From contig JBKJUK010000342.1 in NCBI GenBank assembly GCA_046590705.1, positions 1 to 11,902 of the forward strand: 11,902 bases of DNA, written 5' to 3'. Below, piece by piece: positions 1 to 6,795 of the stretch (position 1 is the stretch's first letter; each line of letters opens with the position of its first letter). The stretch is from JBKJUK01 sp046590705 (GTDB lineage: Bacteria; Acidobacteriota; Thermoanaerobaculia; Gp7-AA8). The translations under genes were made by a program, and so were the position numbers. The notes under the pieces are model-generated. The model saw only the letters and a list, made by a program, of their open reading frames with translations. It was not told the DNA's origin and did not search any database.

Positions 1-1110
1 GCGCGCGAAGCGCTGCTCTGCGGTGGCGAGAACCGAATCACCGGAGCTCGTCAAACTCTGATTCTTCTTCACGATGAGCAGACAGCGTTCCCGACCGGTA
101 CCGCCCACTGGCTCGACCGGCGTCCCGTGGACGCCCACTTTCACATCCGGCCAACCGAGGCACGTGACGTCGCGCGACTGGCGAGGATTGTGAGCGGAAA
201 CAGCATCGGGCTCGTGCTGGCAGGAGGAGGGGCGCGCGGCTTCGCTCACCTGGGCGTATTCAAAGCGCTCGAAGAAGCGGGCGTGGAAATCGACATCGTC
301 GGCGGAACTAGCATCGGAGCTGCCATGGCAGCTTACGTTTCGACCGGTCACTCCGCGGATCGAATCATCGAGTTCGCTCGGAAAGCGTTCGCCAATAACC
401 CGACTGGTGATCTGAATTTTCTACCTCTGCTTTCGCTGATCAGAGGCCGCCGGCTGAGAAACACGATCGCCGCATGCGTCAAGGCCGCGTTCGGGAGAGA
501 GGCCGACGTCGTCGACAGCTGGCGAACTCTCTACTGTGTTGCGTCCAACTTTACGTCCGCGCGCGAAGTTGTGATCACACGGGGGAAACTCGAGAAAGCA
601 ATTCGCGCCAGCGTTTCCATCCCTGTGGCGCTTCCACCTGTTCTGTGGGAAGGGGAGTTGCTGGTCGACGGTGGTGTCTTCAACAACTTCCCGACTGACA
701 TCATGGCCAGATTCGGAGCGCGCCGCATTATCGGAGTCGATCTGGCCCGACGCAGTGCGAAACGATTCGAGTTCGACGAAATCCCGGGTACGTTTGCGCT
801 GCTGCTGGACCGCTTCCGCCCGCGCAAGCGGCAGCGCTACAAACTGCCGACGCTCGGAACCGTTCTGATGGGGATCACGGTCCTGTATAGCGAGTCGCGC
901 CGCGAACAGGCCTGTAAATCGGTCGATGTCTACCTCAACCCCGAGCTCGGAGGAATCGGTCTCCTCGACTGGAAGGCGTTCGACCGTATCGTCGCGTTAG
1001 GCTACCAGTGCGCGAAGGAAGCGTTGGCGAAGATGAGCGAGGAGGAGCTTGAAGTCTACCGAAATGTACCGGTTGTCGAGAAAGAAATGAAGGCGGTTGC
1101 GGTGGGCTGA
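1..1110 (+). CDS. Patatin/NTE-type phospholipase, C-terminal part (5' end outside window)
   Basis: This is a patatin-fold serine hydrolase of the bacterial neuropathy-target-esterase group, expected to deacylate phospholipids or lysophospholipids at the membrane. The frame is open from base 1 with no stop. A GTG at 127 could be called as a start, but the 42 codons before it read like the linker that precedes patatin domains in NTE-type proteins (PTGTAHWLDRRPVD), so I treat the gene as cut by the window edge. Counting from base 1, the oxyanion-hole motif GGGARG is at about residues 75-80. The nucleophile elbow GTSIG has Ser at about 104, and the catalytic Asp of the DGG motif is at about 223. 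Family members usually carry one or more cyclic-nucleotide-binding domains upstream; that part is not visible, so allosteric control by cNMP is inferred. The gene ends 40 bp from the convergent amidohydrolase stop. Confidence 0.9.
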   Translation, partial: AREALLCGGENRITGARQTLILLHDEQTAFPTGTAHWLDRRPVDAHFHIRPTEARDVARLARIVSGNSIGLVLAGGGARGFAHLGVFKALEEAGVEIDIVGGTSIGAAMAAYVSTGHSADRIIEFARKAFANNPTGDLNFLPLLSLIRGRRLRNTIAACVKAAFGREADVVDSWRTLYCVASNFTSAREVVITRGKLEKAIRASVSIPVALPPVLWEGELLVDGGVFNNFPTDIMARFGARRIIGVDLARRSAKRFEFDEIPGTFALLLDRFRPRKRQRYKLPTLGTVLMGITVLYSESRREQACKSVDVYLNPELGGIGLLDWKAFDRIVALGYQCAKEALAKMSEEELEVYRNVPVVEKEMKAVAVG

Positions 1111-1115
1111 GCGTC

Positions 1116-1162
1116 GCCGGCAAGCCTGTGGGCCACTGCGACAGGCCGGCCTATCTTTCTTT
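1116..1162. terminator. Putative terminator between convergent genes
   Basis: GCCTGT at 1124-1129 pairs with ACAGGC at 1141-1146, and the flanking GCCGG/CCGGC can lengthen the stem across a small bulge. A pyrimidine-rich stretch (CTATCTTTCTTT) follows on the + strand. It lies between two convergent stop codons (1110 and 1151), so it could serve both genes. The T-run is interrupted, hence the moderate confidence. Confidence 0.45.
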
Positions 1163-2398
1163 GATTCCATACAGCTTCATGGCGTTCTCACGCAGGACCA
1201 TCCGCGCCAGCTCCGATGCTCGCGCGCGGGTGATTTCGCCATCGGCCATCATTCCGGTGAGCGCGATTGCCAGGGCCTCACGCGCGGTGTCGTTGGCGAG
1301 TACGAGTTGCTCTTCCCATGACGTGAGCGGCGCTCTCGCCTCGGGGTAGGCATCGGTGCCGAAAAGCACTTTCTCCGGATACCACTCCAGCCATGTCCGA
1401 ATCATTTCGGCGAGCGAGTGCGGGTAGCGAAGGAACGTGTGTGCGGAGAAGTCGGCCCAGGTATTCGGCTTGATCAGCATCGCTGCGGCCTGACGGTCGA
1501 ACGGCCATCCACCGTGGACGAGCACGAACCTGGTCGAGCGCAGGGTCGGATCATTGAGCGCCGACTCGAGCAGGAGCGGATTCGCGCCTGCGATCGAGAA
1601 GTAAGGATCGGCTCCGATGCCGGTGTGCAGATGAACGACAAGACCGGCTGCACCGGCGGTGCGGGCAATGAATCGGAATAGATGATCCTGCAGCTTCTTG
1701 TACTCCACTTCAGGCAGCGCCTCACCGGTTGTCACTCCGCGCGCGTACGCCGCTTCCGCCTCGCCCGCGCTCACCGGTTCGAATGCGAGCGAGCGCTGAT
1801 AGGCAGTAGAGAACTTGATTGCGACAGCTCCGCCTTCACGCCACTTACGGACCTGTTCGACGACGTGCGCTTCGTACGCGGCGAGCGTCTTCGGCAGATC
1901 GCCAGCTCGCTTGTTTTCACTGGTTCCGAAAGGAAAGAGCAGAGAGTTCGCATGCGGCACCCACAAGAAGCGTTTCTCGCGGGTGGGGAGGGCCGGCATG
2001 TTGACGAGCATCACGTCGATCTTGTTCTTGTCGAGCACCACCAGCGGCCAGCGAGTGCCGTGCTGCGAGAGTAGAGCCTTCTTTCTCTTCAGTAGTTCGT
2101 TCGACGTGCGCGAATCGAGAGCTCGCACATCCACTCCGTAGAGTACCTTCCACACTTTGCGCCATTCGATGTTGTCGGCGCGAAGCCGGAGCGGGTAGCT
2201 GAACTCCGGCGTGCCGAACGGTTCGGCATCGGTGAGTCGTTCCGGCATGGGTGCGGCCTGGGGCGGAACGTGGGCGTGGTTGTCGATCGCTGGAATCGAC
2301 CGGATCTCGTCTAATAGTGACTGGTCGAGGCGATGCTGCGCGCTAACCGTTGCCGGTAGGACAGAGAAGAAAATGGCCAGAAGCACAAGAGTTCGCAA
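1151..2398 (-). CDS. Exported amidohydrolase-family (amidohydrolase 2-like) metal-dependent hydrolase
   Basis: The 415-residue protein has an N-terminal signal peptide (hydrophobic residues 4-16, likely cut after VSA at about residue 20) and a TIM-barrel amidohydrolase pattern. The strand-1 HxH motif is DNHAHV (His41, His43). There is a Lys in AIKFSTAY (195), histidines in VVHLHTG (256, 258), a His in VHGGWPF (295) and the late-strand Asp in FGTDAYPE (349). These fit the metal ligands and catalytic Asp of the amidohydrolase 2 group, which hydrolyses or decarboxylates small cyclic or carboxylated substrates. The substrate cannot be told from sequence. The start is a TTG (2396-2398) chosen because a GGAGG lies 5 nt upstream and the signal peptide begins there. 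The nearby ATG is out of frame. The 5' leader contains heptamer repeats able to form a long hairpin. Export is unusual, since many relatives are cytoplasmic. Confidence 0.88.
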   Translation of the reverse strand: MRTLVLLAIFFSVLPATVSAQHRLDQSLLDEIRSIPAIDNHAHVPPQAAPMPERLTDAEPFGTPEFSYPLRLRADNIEWRKVWKVLYGVDVRALDSRTSNELLKRKKALLSQHGTRWPLVVLDKNKIDVMLVNMPALPTREKRFLWVPHANSLLFPFGTSENKRAGDLPKTLAAYEAHVVEQVRKWREGGAVAIKFSTAYQRSLAFEPVSAGEAEAAYARGVTTGEALPEVEYKKLQDHLFRFIARTAGAAGLVVHLHTGIGADPYFSIAGANPLLLESALNDPTLRSTRFVLVHGGWPFDRQAAAMLIKPNTWADFSAHTFLRYPHSLAEMIRTWLEWYPEKVLFGTDAYPEARAPLTSWEEQLVLANDTAREALAIALTGMMADGEITRARASELARMVLRENAMKLYGIKER

Positions 2399-2403
2399 GG
2401 CAT

Positions 2404-2408
2404 CCTCC
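2404..2408 (-). promoter_or_regulatory. Shine-Dalgarno for the amidohydrolase TTG start
   Basis: CCTCC on the + strand reads GGAGG on the minus strand, with a 5-nt spacer to the TTG at 2398-2396. It decides the start: an ATG 5 nt upstream of the TTG is out of frame and too close to the GGAGG. Confidence 0.75.
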
Positions 2409-2415
2409 AGAGACG

Positions 2416-2543
2416 CAGTAACCAGTAGTCAGTAACCAGTAACCAGTAGTCAGTAATCAGTGGATGCTGGCGCTGTTGACGGCGACTCGAGTGACGCTGC
2501 GCTCCTCTACTGGTTACTGGCTCCTGACTACTGGCTCCTGGCT
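2416..2543. repeat. Inverted arrays of a 7-bp repeat (CAGTAAC/CAGTAGT type)
   Basis: Left array, 2416-2464, in phase: CAGTAAC, CAGTAGT, CAGTAAC, CAGTAAC, CAGTAGT, CAGTAAT, then a degenerate CAGTGGA. Right array, 2509-2543, in the opposite orientation: ACTGGTT, ACTGGCT, CCTGACT, ACTGGCT, CCTGGCT. The longest exact inverted match is 14 bp (2436-2449 with 2507-2520). The left array ends 8 nt from the amidohydrolase ribosome binding site, so both arrays probably fall in its 5' leader or promoter region. Confidence 0.85.
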
Positions 2544-2610
2544 CAACGCTCTAACATTCGTTGCCAGTTGCCATACACCCGATTCGGTGAGCTCCAGCTT
2601 TCCTCCGCGT

Positions 2611-2721
2611 TTAAGAGCAAAAAATTCTCCGCTCGGCGCGACACACCTCGCCCATGCCTCCTGCTCCGATCCTGGAGACGATCTCGTACGGACCCAGACG
2701 GCTGCCAATGGTTAGCGTCAT
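2611..2721 (-). pseudogene. Truncated PknB-type Ser/Thr kinase: N-terminal stub only
   Basis: Reading the minus strand from the ATG at 2721 gives a 36-codon frame ending in TAA at 2611. Residues 10-30 are GPYEIVSRIGAGGMGEV followed by CRAE, which is the first beta strand and glycine-rich ATP loop (GxGxxG) of a bacterial Ser/Thr kinase. It aligns with residues 11-31 of the intact kinase at 6796-9432 (GPYEIGVSLGVGGMGEV, then YRAR). After RAE the sequence stops looking like kinase: the invariant Lys, HRD and DFG are all missing, and the downstream DNA runs into the heptamer arrays. It is best explained as the 5' remnant of a second kinase gene cut by deletion or rearrangement. A functional 36-residue peptide is possible but unlikely. 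Confidence 0.8.
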
Positions 2722-2732
2722 TGATGTCGGCG

Positions 2733-2738
2733 ATTATA
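2733..2738 (-). promoter_or_regulatory. Consensus -10 box (TATAAT) of the kinase stub
   Basis: ATTATA on the + strand is a perfect TATAAT on the minus strand, with 11 nt to the stub's ATG at 2721. A start about 7 nt after the box would leave a leader of only about 4 nt. No clear -35 hexamer is visible 16-18 nt upstream. Confidence 0.55.
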
Positions 2739-2898
2739 ACGGCACCTCAGCCTCTGGAGGTTTCACTCCGGTACCTTCTAAGAAACTCACATATTTCATG
2801 CGGCTTTCCGAGTTGGACAATGCCGCCGATACGGACCAGGAACGTCATTCCGATGGAGCACGCCGTACTCGATGACGAGCGCAGATAGGACTGCGACT

Positions 2899-2962
2899 GA
2901 GGAATCTACGCACAAGGTTCGCGCTCAACATTTACAGCGCAGACCCTGTGCGTAGATTCCTC
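2899..2962. repeat. 16-bp perfect inverted repeat, hairpin-forming
   Basis: GAGGAATCTACGCACA at 2899-2914 is exactly complementary to TGTGCGTAGATTCCTC at 2947-2962, leaving a 32-nt loop. No T-run follows on either side, and no gene ends here, so it is a repeat element rather than an obvious terminator. Confidence 0.8.
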
Positions 2963-3053
2963 GCGCCCACCCATCCCGCCGCTTCCAATGAACGGGTTTC
3001 TGCATATCGGTGTGAGGGCTGCCTTGAGGGCCGGAGGCCCGGCATCGAAATAG

Positions 3054-3384
3054 CCCAGGCCGTGAGGCCTTGGGGTCTCGAATCGTAACGACGATGATTC
3101 CGATTCCCGAAGGGGCGGCATCGCGACTTCCGTGTAGGCTCGTCTGTGCTGCATGTTCAGCAGATCATTGCGCAGAGAATCTTCAGTACGGTGAGTCGCT
3201 GTTTCCAGAAACATGCTGAAGCCAATTCGTCGAGAACGATTCGCGAACCTGATGGTCGGATGACAGTGATACGGCAGTTGAACGAAAGTCGCGATGCCGC
3301 CCCTTCGGGGCTCTTGAATTCGTCGCGATGCGCGGTCCACGGCCTCACGGCCGTGGCTAGAGAGATGCCGCCCATCCGGGGCTC
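3054..3384. repeat. Large imperfect palindromic element with 24-bp perfect inner arms
   Basis: Positions 3106-3129 and 3286-3309 are perfect reverse complements over 24 bp (arm begins CCCGAAGGGGCGGCATCGCG). Outside them the similarity continues imperfectly: 3054-3074 (CCCAGGCCGTGAGGCC..) mirrors 3337-3356 (reverse complement CCACGGCCGTGAGGCC..). Each end is itself a hairpin; the right one is an 8-bp perfect stem, 3337-3344 with 3349-3356, with a TCAC loop. A 21-bp unit at 3293-3313 recurs at 3364-3384 as a direct repeat with two differences. A further small hairpin, GGGCC/GGCCC, sits just left at 3028-3040. There is no protein or transposase inside, so it resembles a MITE-like or composite palindromic element. 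No clear target-site duplication was seen. Confidence 0.75.
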
Positions 3385-3495
3385 CGTGTGTGTTGGTTGC
3401 AGGAGCGATACTTACGATTGTCGGCGAGTGAGCTCGTCGTGACCCGCGACGACTGATCAGGCCATGAAGCACGGACCGCAATCGCGGCCATCACG

Positions 3496-3501
3496 TATAC
3501 T
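3496..3501 (+). promoter_or_regulatory. Candidate -10 box (TATACT) for the lyase gene
   Basis: TATACT lies about 88 nt before the preferred ATG (3589) and 33 nt before the earliest in-frame GTG (3535). The -35 region is poor, so this is a candidate only. Confidence 0.4.
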
Positions 3502-3588
3502 CCCACAAGATTCGGCTCGAGGCGGCGGCTCAGAGTGGACGGTCCAGTCGTGAGCAAATCGCTTCTAGTCACCAGGATCCGTTCGATC

Positions 3589-6500
3589 ATGCGCGCGCTC
3601 CCTCTCGCTATCGCTGTTGTCGCTTTGACCGCCACGATCGGGTATGCCGACCCGGTGTTCAGCACACATCCTCGCCTGCTTCTCAGCATGGCGGAGAAGA
3701 CGCGCCTTCTGGCAAGGAAGAATGCCAATGAGCCGTCGTGGCAGGCATTGAAGGCCAGCGCCGACGCGCTCGCCACCCTCCCGGTCGGTCAATACAAATC
3801 CGCTACGAGGAACACCTCACCACCTGGAACGATCTATTACTCCTATCAGGGGGAGGGTTGGTATGACGCAGCCCTGCCCCTGGGCATGGCCTATCAAATG
3901 ACCGGAGACATCAAATATTCGAACAAGCTGATCGAACTCGTCCAGGAGATGATCCGCGCGCAGAGCGACCCGGATAATCAACCGCCGACTGCGCTGCTGC
4001 CCATCCGTCCGGACAACTACTACCCGGCGCGAAATCTCATGTCGGTACTGGCACTCATCTACGACTACTGCTATGACCAGCTCAGCGCCTCGCTCAAGTC
4101 GCAGATGGTCACGCTCATGAACAACTATTACGACGACACCAGCGTAAATGGTTATCAGGCGCAGAACTACAGTTGGGCCGCCGATGGAAATTTCTTTGGC
4201 GGGCACCTGTACGGTGTGGCGATGATGGGTTACGCCTCGTTCGGCGACAATCCCCGCGCACAGGAAATGATCGAGTGGGCGCGGATCCGCTTCGACGGCA
4301 CGACGGCGCCCGCGGTGCCGCCGGCGAAGATTCCGCTCGCCTGGCGAACGCAGTGCTTCGAAGGTGGTCAGCGTCCAGCCGTATCGCTCGACTACCTCGG
4401 TCCGAACATTACGGGCAATCCCTTCAAGGGCGGCTTCGACTTCCAGGCCTGGTCCTATGGCTCCGAGGAATACAGCCGGATGATTGACTACATGCTGATC
4501 GTGAAGAGCGCCACCGGAGAGGACATCATCACTCCCCGCATGAGCTGGTTTTCACAAATTCTCCGCGCCGAAAAGCACGCGCTCTTCCCGAATCATTTCA
4601 TGATCGACCCTACGGGCGACTGGGGAGGATTTCAGGGCGCCGTGATTCCGATGACACTTCCTGTTCGTATGGCTTTCATTCTGGCCGGAGCGGCGGACGG
4701 GCCGGCAGCGCAGAGCCTTGCCTACTCGGAAATAGCCGCCTCGAATATTTCCGGCGTACAGGTCTTTCCCGTACCGGAGTGGGTTGATTTTTACTTTGGC
4801 GATCCTTCGCGTCCATCCACGGAATTGCTTCTTCGGCCCTACTACACGGGATTCGGCCCTAACTACCCGCAGGGTGCGCACAGCCCCGGGGGCACCAATG
4901 GAGCGATTCCCTATTTCATCATGCGCAGCGACTGGAGCCCCAGCGCCACCTGGGCTTCCATCAAAATGGGTCCTCAGTGGTGGGACGATCACCAGCATTA
5001 CGACGCTGGCCATTTGTTCATCGCCCGTGGTAGCGATCACCTTCTGGTGAGTGCCAGCGATTGGAAGACGGAGTTCGACGCGGGCGGTAATCCGATCTAC
5101 GGTCGTTCGGGCATCCTCGGTCCCTCTTTGCAAGTGCTGCAGGCGTCGTTGAAAAACACGCTGTACTTCGATGACTTCGGCGATTTCCAGCGTACGGATA
5201 ACTTTGGCAACGGCGGACAATCGGCATATGGGATCGATGAGGTCGTGGCCGATGAGCTGAACCAGGATTTCAGTTACGTGCGCAGCGACCTATCGACTGC
5301 CTACAATCGCGCCGGCGAACAGGCCGATACGCCGAACCGCAAGCTCGATCATTTCTATCGAAGCTTCCTCTACCTTCGCGCTGCGAATGTATTCGTCGTA
5401 TACGACCAGGTGAAGGCGCTGACGTCGAACAATGCCAGAGGGCAATACAAGAAGCACATGCGATGGCACTTCCCGGAAAATCCGGTGATCACCGGCAGGA
5501 TGGCGCGTGTGGACCATGGGCAGTCGCGGCTTTTCATCGATACGGTGCTGCCGGCGAACGCGACGCTGAACGTCGTCAATGAGTGGACCAATCCTGATCC
5601 CTGCGATGGATCAGTTCCCGCCTGCGTGCCGTTCGGTGACAATGCCGGCACCTTTCGGGTCGAGGTCAGCAACCCTCTGAATCCTTTGTCGATCGCGTTC
5701 CTGACCGTTCTGCAACCAGGCGCAAGTACCAGTACAGCACCGACGGATACGCAGGTCGCTTCGCTGGATAGCAAAATGATCGGGGTTGTCATCGAACAGT
5801 CAGGTGGCGCGCGAAGCGTCGCATTCTTCAACAATCAGGGCGGACAGGTACCGACGCCGATTACATCGACTTCATATACGTTCCCCGGATCAGGTCTGGT
5901 CACGCACGTACTCACAGGCCTCGTTCCCAATGCCGCCTATGCCGTCATCTTGAACACCGGCATCGTGTCCGTCGACCAGAACGCGAACGGAAACAGAACG
6001 GCATCGCCATCGGGAGTGCTGCGTTTTCTGCTGTCTTCTACCCTGGCACCACCTGCGGCGCCGTCGGGCCTCAACGCCGCCGCGGTGAATACGACACGCG
6101 TCGACATGTCCTGGGACGCGGTGCCGGGCGCGACATCGTACGAGATTGATCGACGCGCGCCAGGTGAAGGATCCACTCCCTTTGCCACGCCCGCGGGGAA
6201 CTCCTTCTCCGACACTTCTGTGACTGCTGGCCAGGCTTATCTGTACCGAGTGCGTGCGGCAGGCGCGGGTGGAACCTCCGGAAACAGCGCGCCGGCGCTG
6301 GCAACATCGGTGATGTTCAGCAATGACCCACTGACTGCGGGAATCGCAATACTGGGCGCTCACCCCTCGCAGATCCGGACTGCGGTCAACGCCGTGCGCT
6401 CACTGGCCGGTTTGCAGGCCGCGAACTTCACCGAACCCGCGCCCGTCGGAATGACGATCAGGAGCAGTAACATCTCGGAATTGCGTACTGCGCTGGACGC

Positions 6501-6609
6501 CGCATTGATCGCGCTTGGCCTGCCTGCCGGGGGCTACACAAATTCAGCGTTGGCGGGTCAGCTCGTCAGAGCAGTGGATTTCCAGGAGCTACGCGATCGA
6601 GTTCGATGA
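3589..6609 (+). CDS. Secreted heparinase II/III-like polysaccharide lyase with FN3 domain and C-terminal repeats
   Basis: This 1006-residue exported protein probably cleaves an acidic polysaccharide by beta-elimination. I prefer the ATG at 3589 because it opens directly into a signal peptide ending IGYA (cut at about residue 20) and has AGGA upstream. In-frame GTGs at 3535 and 3550 would only add a tail before it. From about residue 25 (THPRLLL) comes the alpha/alpha-toroid lyase domain. Candidate active-site residues are His206 in GGHLYG, Tyr290 in AWSYGSEEY, and His468, His470 and Tyr471 in WWDDHQHYDAG, a heparinase II/III-like signature. A beta-sandwich follows to about 800. An FN3 domain spans about 822-907 (APSGLNA..SYEIDRR..YRVRA), and then come three short repeats at 910-946, 947-982 and 983-1006. 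The substrate and PL family are unknown. No partner genes for sugar uptake are nearby. Confidence 0.85.
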   Translation: MRALPLAIAVVALTATIGYADPVFSTHPRLLLSMAEKTRLLARKNANEPSWQALKASADALATLPVGQYKSATRNTSPPGTIYYSYQGEGWYDAALPLGMAYQMTGDIKYSNKLIELVQEMIRAQSDPDNQPPTALLPIRPDNYYPARNLMSVLALIYDYCYDQLSASLKSQMVTLMNNYYDDTSVNGYQAQNYSWAADGNFFGGHLYGVAMMGYASFGDNPRAQEMIEWARIRFDGTTAPAVPPAKIPLAWRTQCFEGGQRPAVSLDYLGPNITGNPFKGGFDFQAWSYGSEEYSRMIDYMLIVKSATGEDIITPRMSWFSQILRAEKHALFPNHFMIDPTGDWGGFQGAVIPMTLPVRMAFILAGAADGPAAQSLAYSEIAASNISGVQVFPVPEWVDFYFGDPSRPSTELLLRPYYTGFGPNYPQGAHSPGGTNGAIPYFIMRSDWSPSATWASIKMGPQWWDDHQHYDAGHLFIARGSDHLLVSASDWKTEFDAGGNPIYGRSGILGPSLQVLQASLKNTLYFDDFGDFQRTDNFGNGGQSAYGIDEVVADELNQDFSYVRSDLSTAYNRAGEQADTPNRKLDHFYRSFLYLRAANVFVVYDQVKALTSNNARGQYKKHMRWHFPENPVITGRMARVDHGQSRLFIDTVLPANATLNVVNEWTNPDPCDGSVPACVPFGDNAGTFRVEVSNPLNPLSIAFLTVLQPGASTSTAPTDTQVASLDSKMIGVVIEQSGGARSVAFFNNQGGQVPTPITSTSYTFPGSGLVTHVLTGLVPNAAYAVILNTGIVSVDQNANGNRTASPSGVLRFLLSSTLAPPAAPSGLNAAAVNTTRVDMSWDAVPGATSYEIDRRAPGEGSTPFATPAGNSFSDTSVTAGQAYLYRVRAAGAGGTSGNSAPALATSVMFSNDPLTAGIAILGAHPSQIRTAVNAVRSLAGLQAANFTEPAPVGMTIRSSNISELRTALDAALIALGLPAGGYTNSALAGQLVRAVDFQELRDRVR

Positions 6610-6781
6610 TGCAGGCCTCAGGCTGCTCTCACTTTGGCGGCCACGTCCCGAATTCCGATCGGGATTGACGAAGGCGTGAGCGACCGCGTGCTCGACCGTG
6701 TTCCACAGCGCATCATCGCTGATTACCTTCGCGTTGCCGCGAGACGCTGAGCTGGATCAGGCGGCCCAGGTCCGCTCGACG

Positions 6782-6787
6782 TACAAT
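6782..6787 (+). promoter_or_regulatory. Candidate -10 box (TACAAT) giving a leaderless kinase mRNA
   Basis: TACAAT (5 of 6 to consensus) ends 8 nt before the TTG at 6796, so transcription would begin at or next to the start codon. There is no Shine-Dalgarno sequence and no other in-frame ATG, GTG or TTG between the stop at 6748 and 6796. The rest of the gap 6610-6781 shows only a 6-bp hairpin (6646-6651 with 6659-6664) without a T-run. Confidence 0.5.
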
Positions 6788-6795
6788 CGTCACCC

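Larger units (their letters stand above)
2399..3534. other. Gene-poor, repeat-rich interval (1.1 kb)
   Basis: No intact gene is supported here. The interval separates the divergent amidohydrolase and lyase genes. It contains inverted heptamer arrays (2416-2543), a kinase 5' remnant with its promoter (2611-2738), a 16-bp inverted repeat (2899-2962), a large imperfect palindrome (3054-3356 plus a direct repeat to 3384) and a candidate lyase promoter (3496-3501). Open frames on both strands here (for example + 2460-2888 and - 2906-3481) run through repeats and palindromes and resemble no protein family I recognise. Confidence 0.7.

Noticed and set aside
127..1110. GTG at 127 as the true start of the patatin gene
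   Set aside because: The frame is open back to base 1, and the residues before the GTG match the usual NTE-type linker. An internal valine is more likely.
2460..2888. 142-codon open frame on the + strand
   Set aside because: It begins inside the heptamer array and crosses the antisense of the kinase stub. There is no recognisable domain and no ribosome binding site.
2416..3384. CRISPR array
   Set aside because: Repeats are 7-bp tandem units or palindromes without regular 25-40-bp repeat/spacer alternation, and no cas genes are present.
2906..3481. 191-codon open frame on the minus strand
   Set aside because: It runs straight through both arms of the large palindrome and the 16-bp inverted repeat. 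Its composition follows the repeats, and this kind of frame is a common false call.
3535..3588. GTG at 3535 or 3550 as the lyase start
   Set aside because: Both put a polar extension ahead of an otherwise ideal signal peptide that begins at the ATG at 3589. They cannot be fully excluded.
4552..5220. 222-codon open frame antisense to the lyase
   Set aside because: It overlaps the lyase catalytic His/Tyr region, which is strongly protein-like on the + strand. No motif is seen in the antisense frame.
6610..6795. Possible small gene between the lyase and the kinase
   Set aside because: No frame on either strand has a plausible start with a ribosome binding site or a recognisable motif; only a weak hairpin and the TACAAT box stand out.
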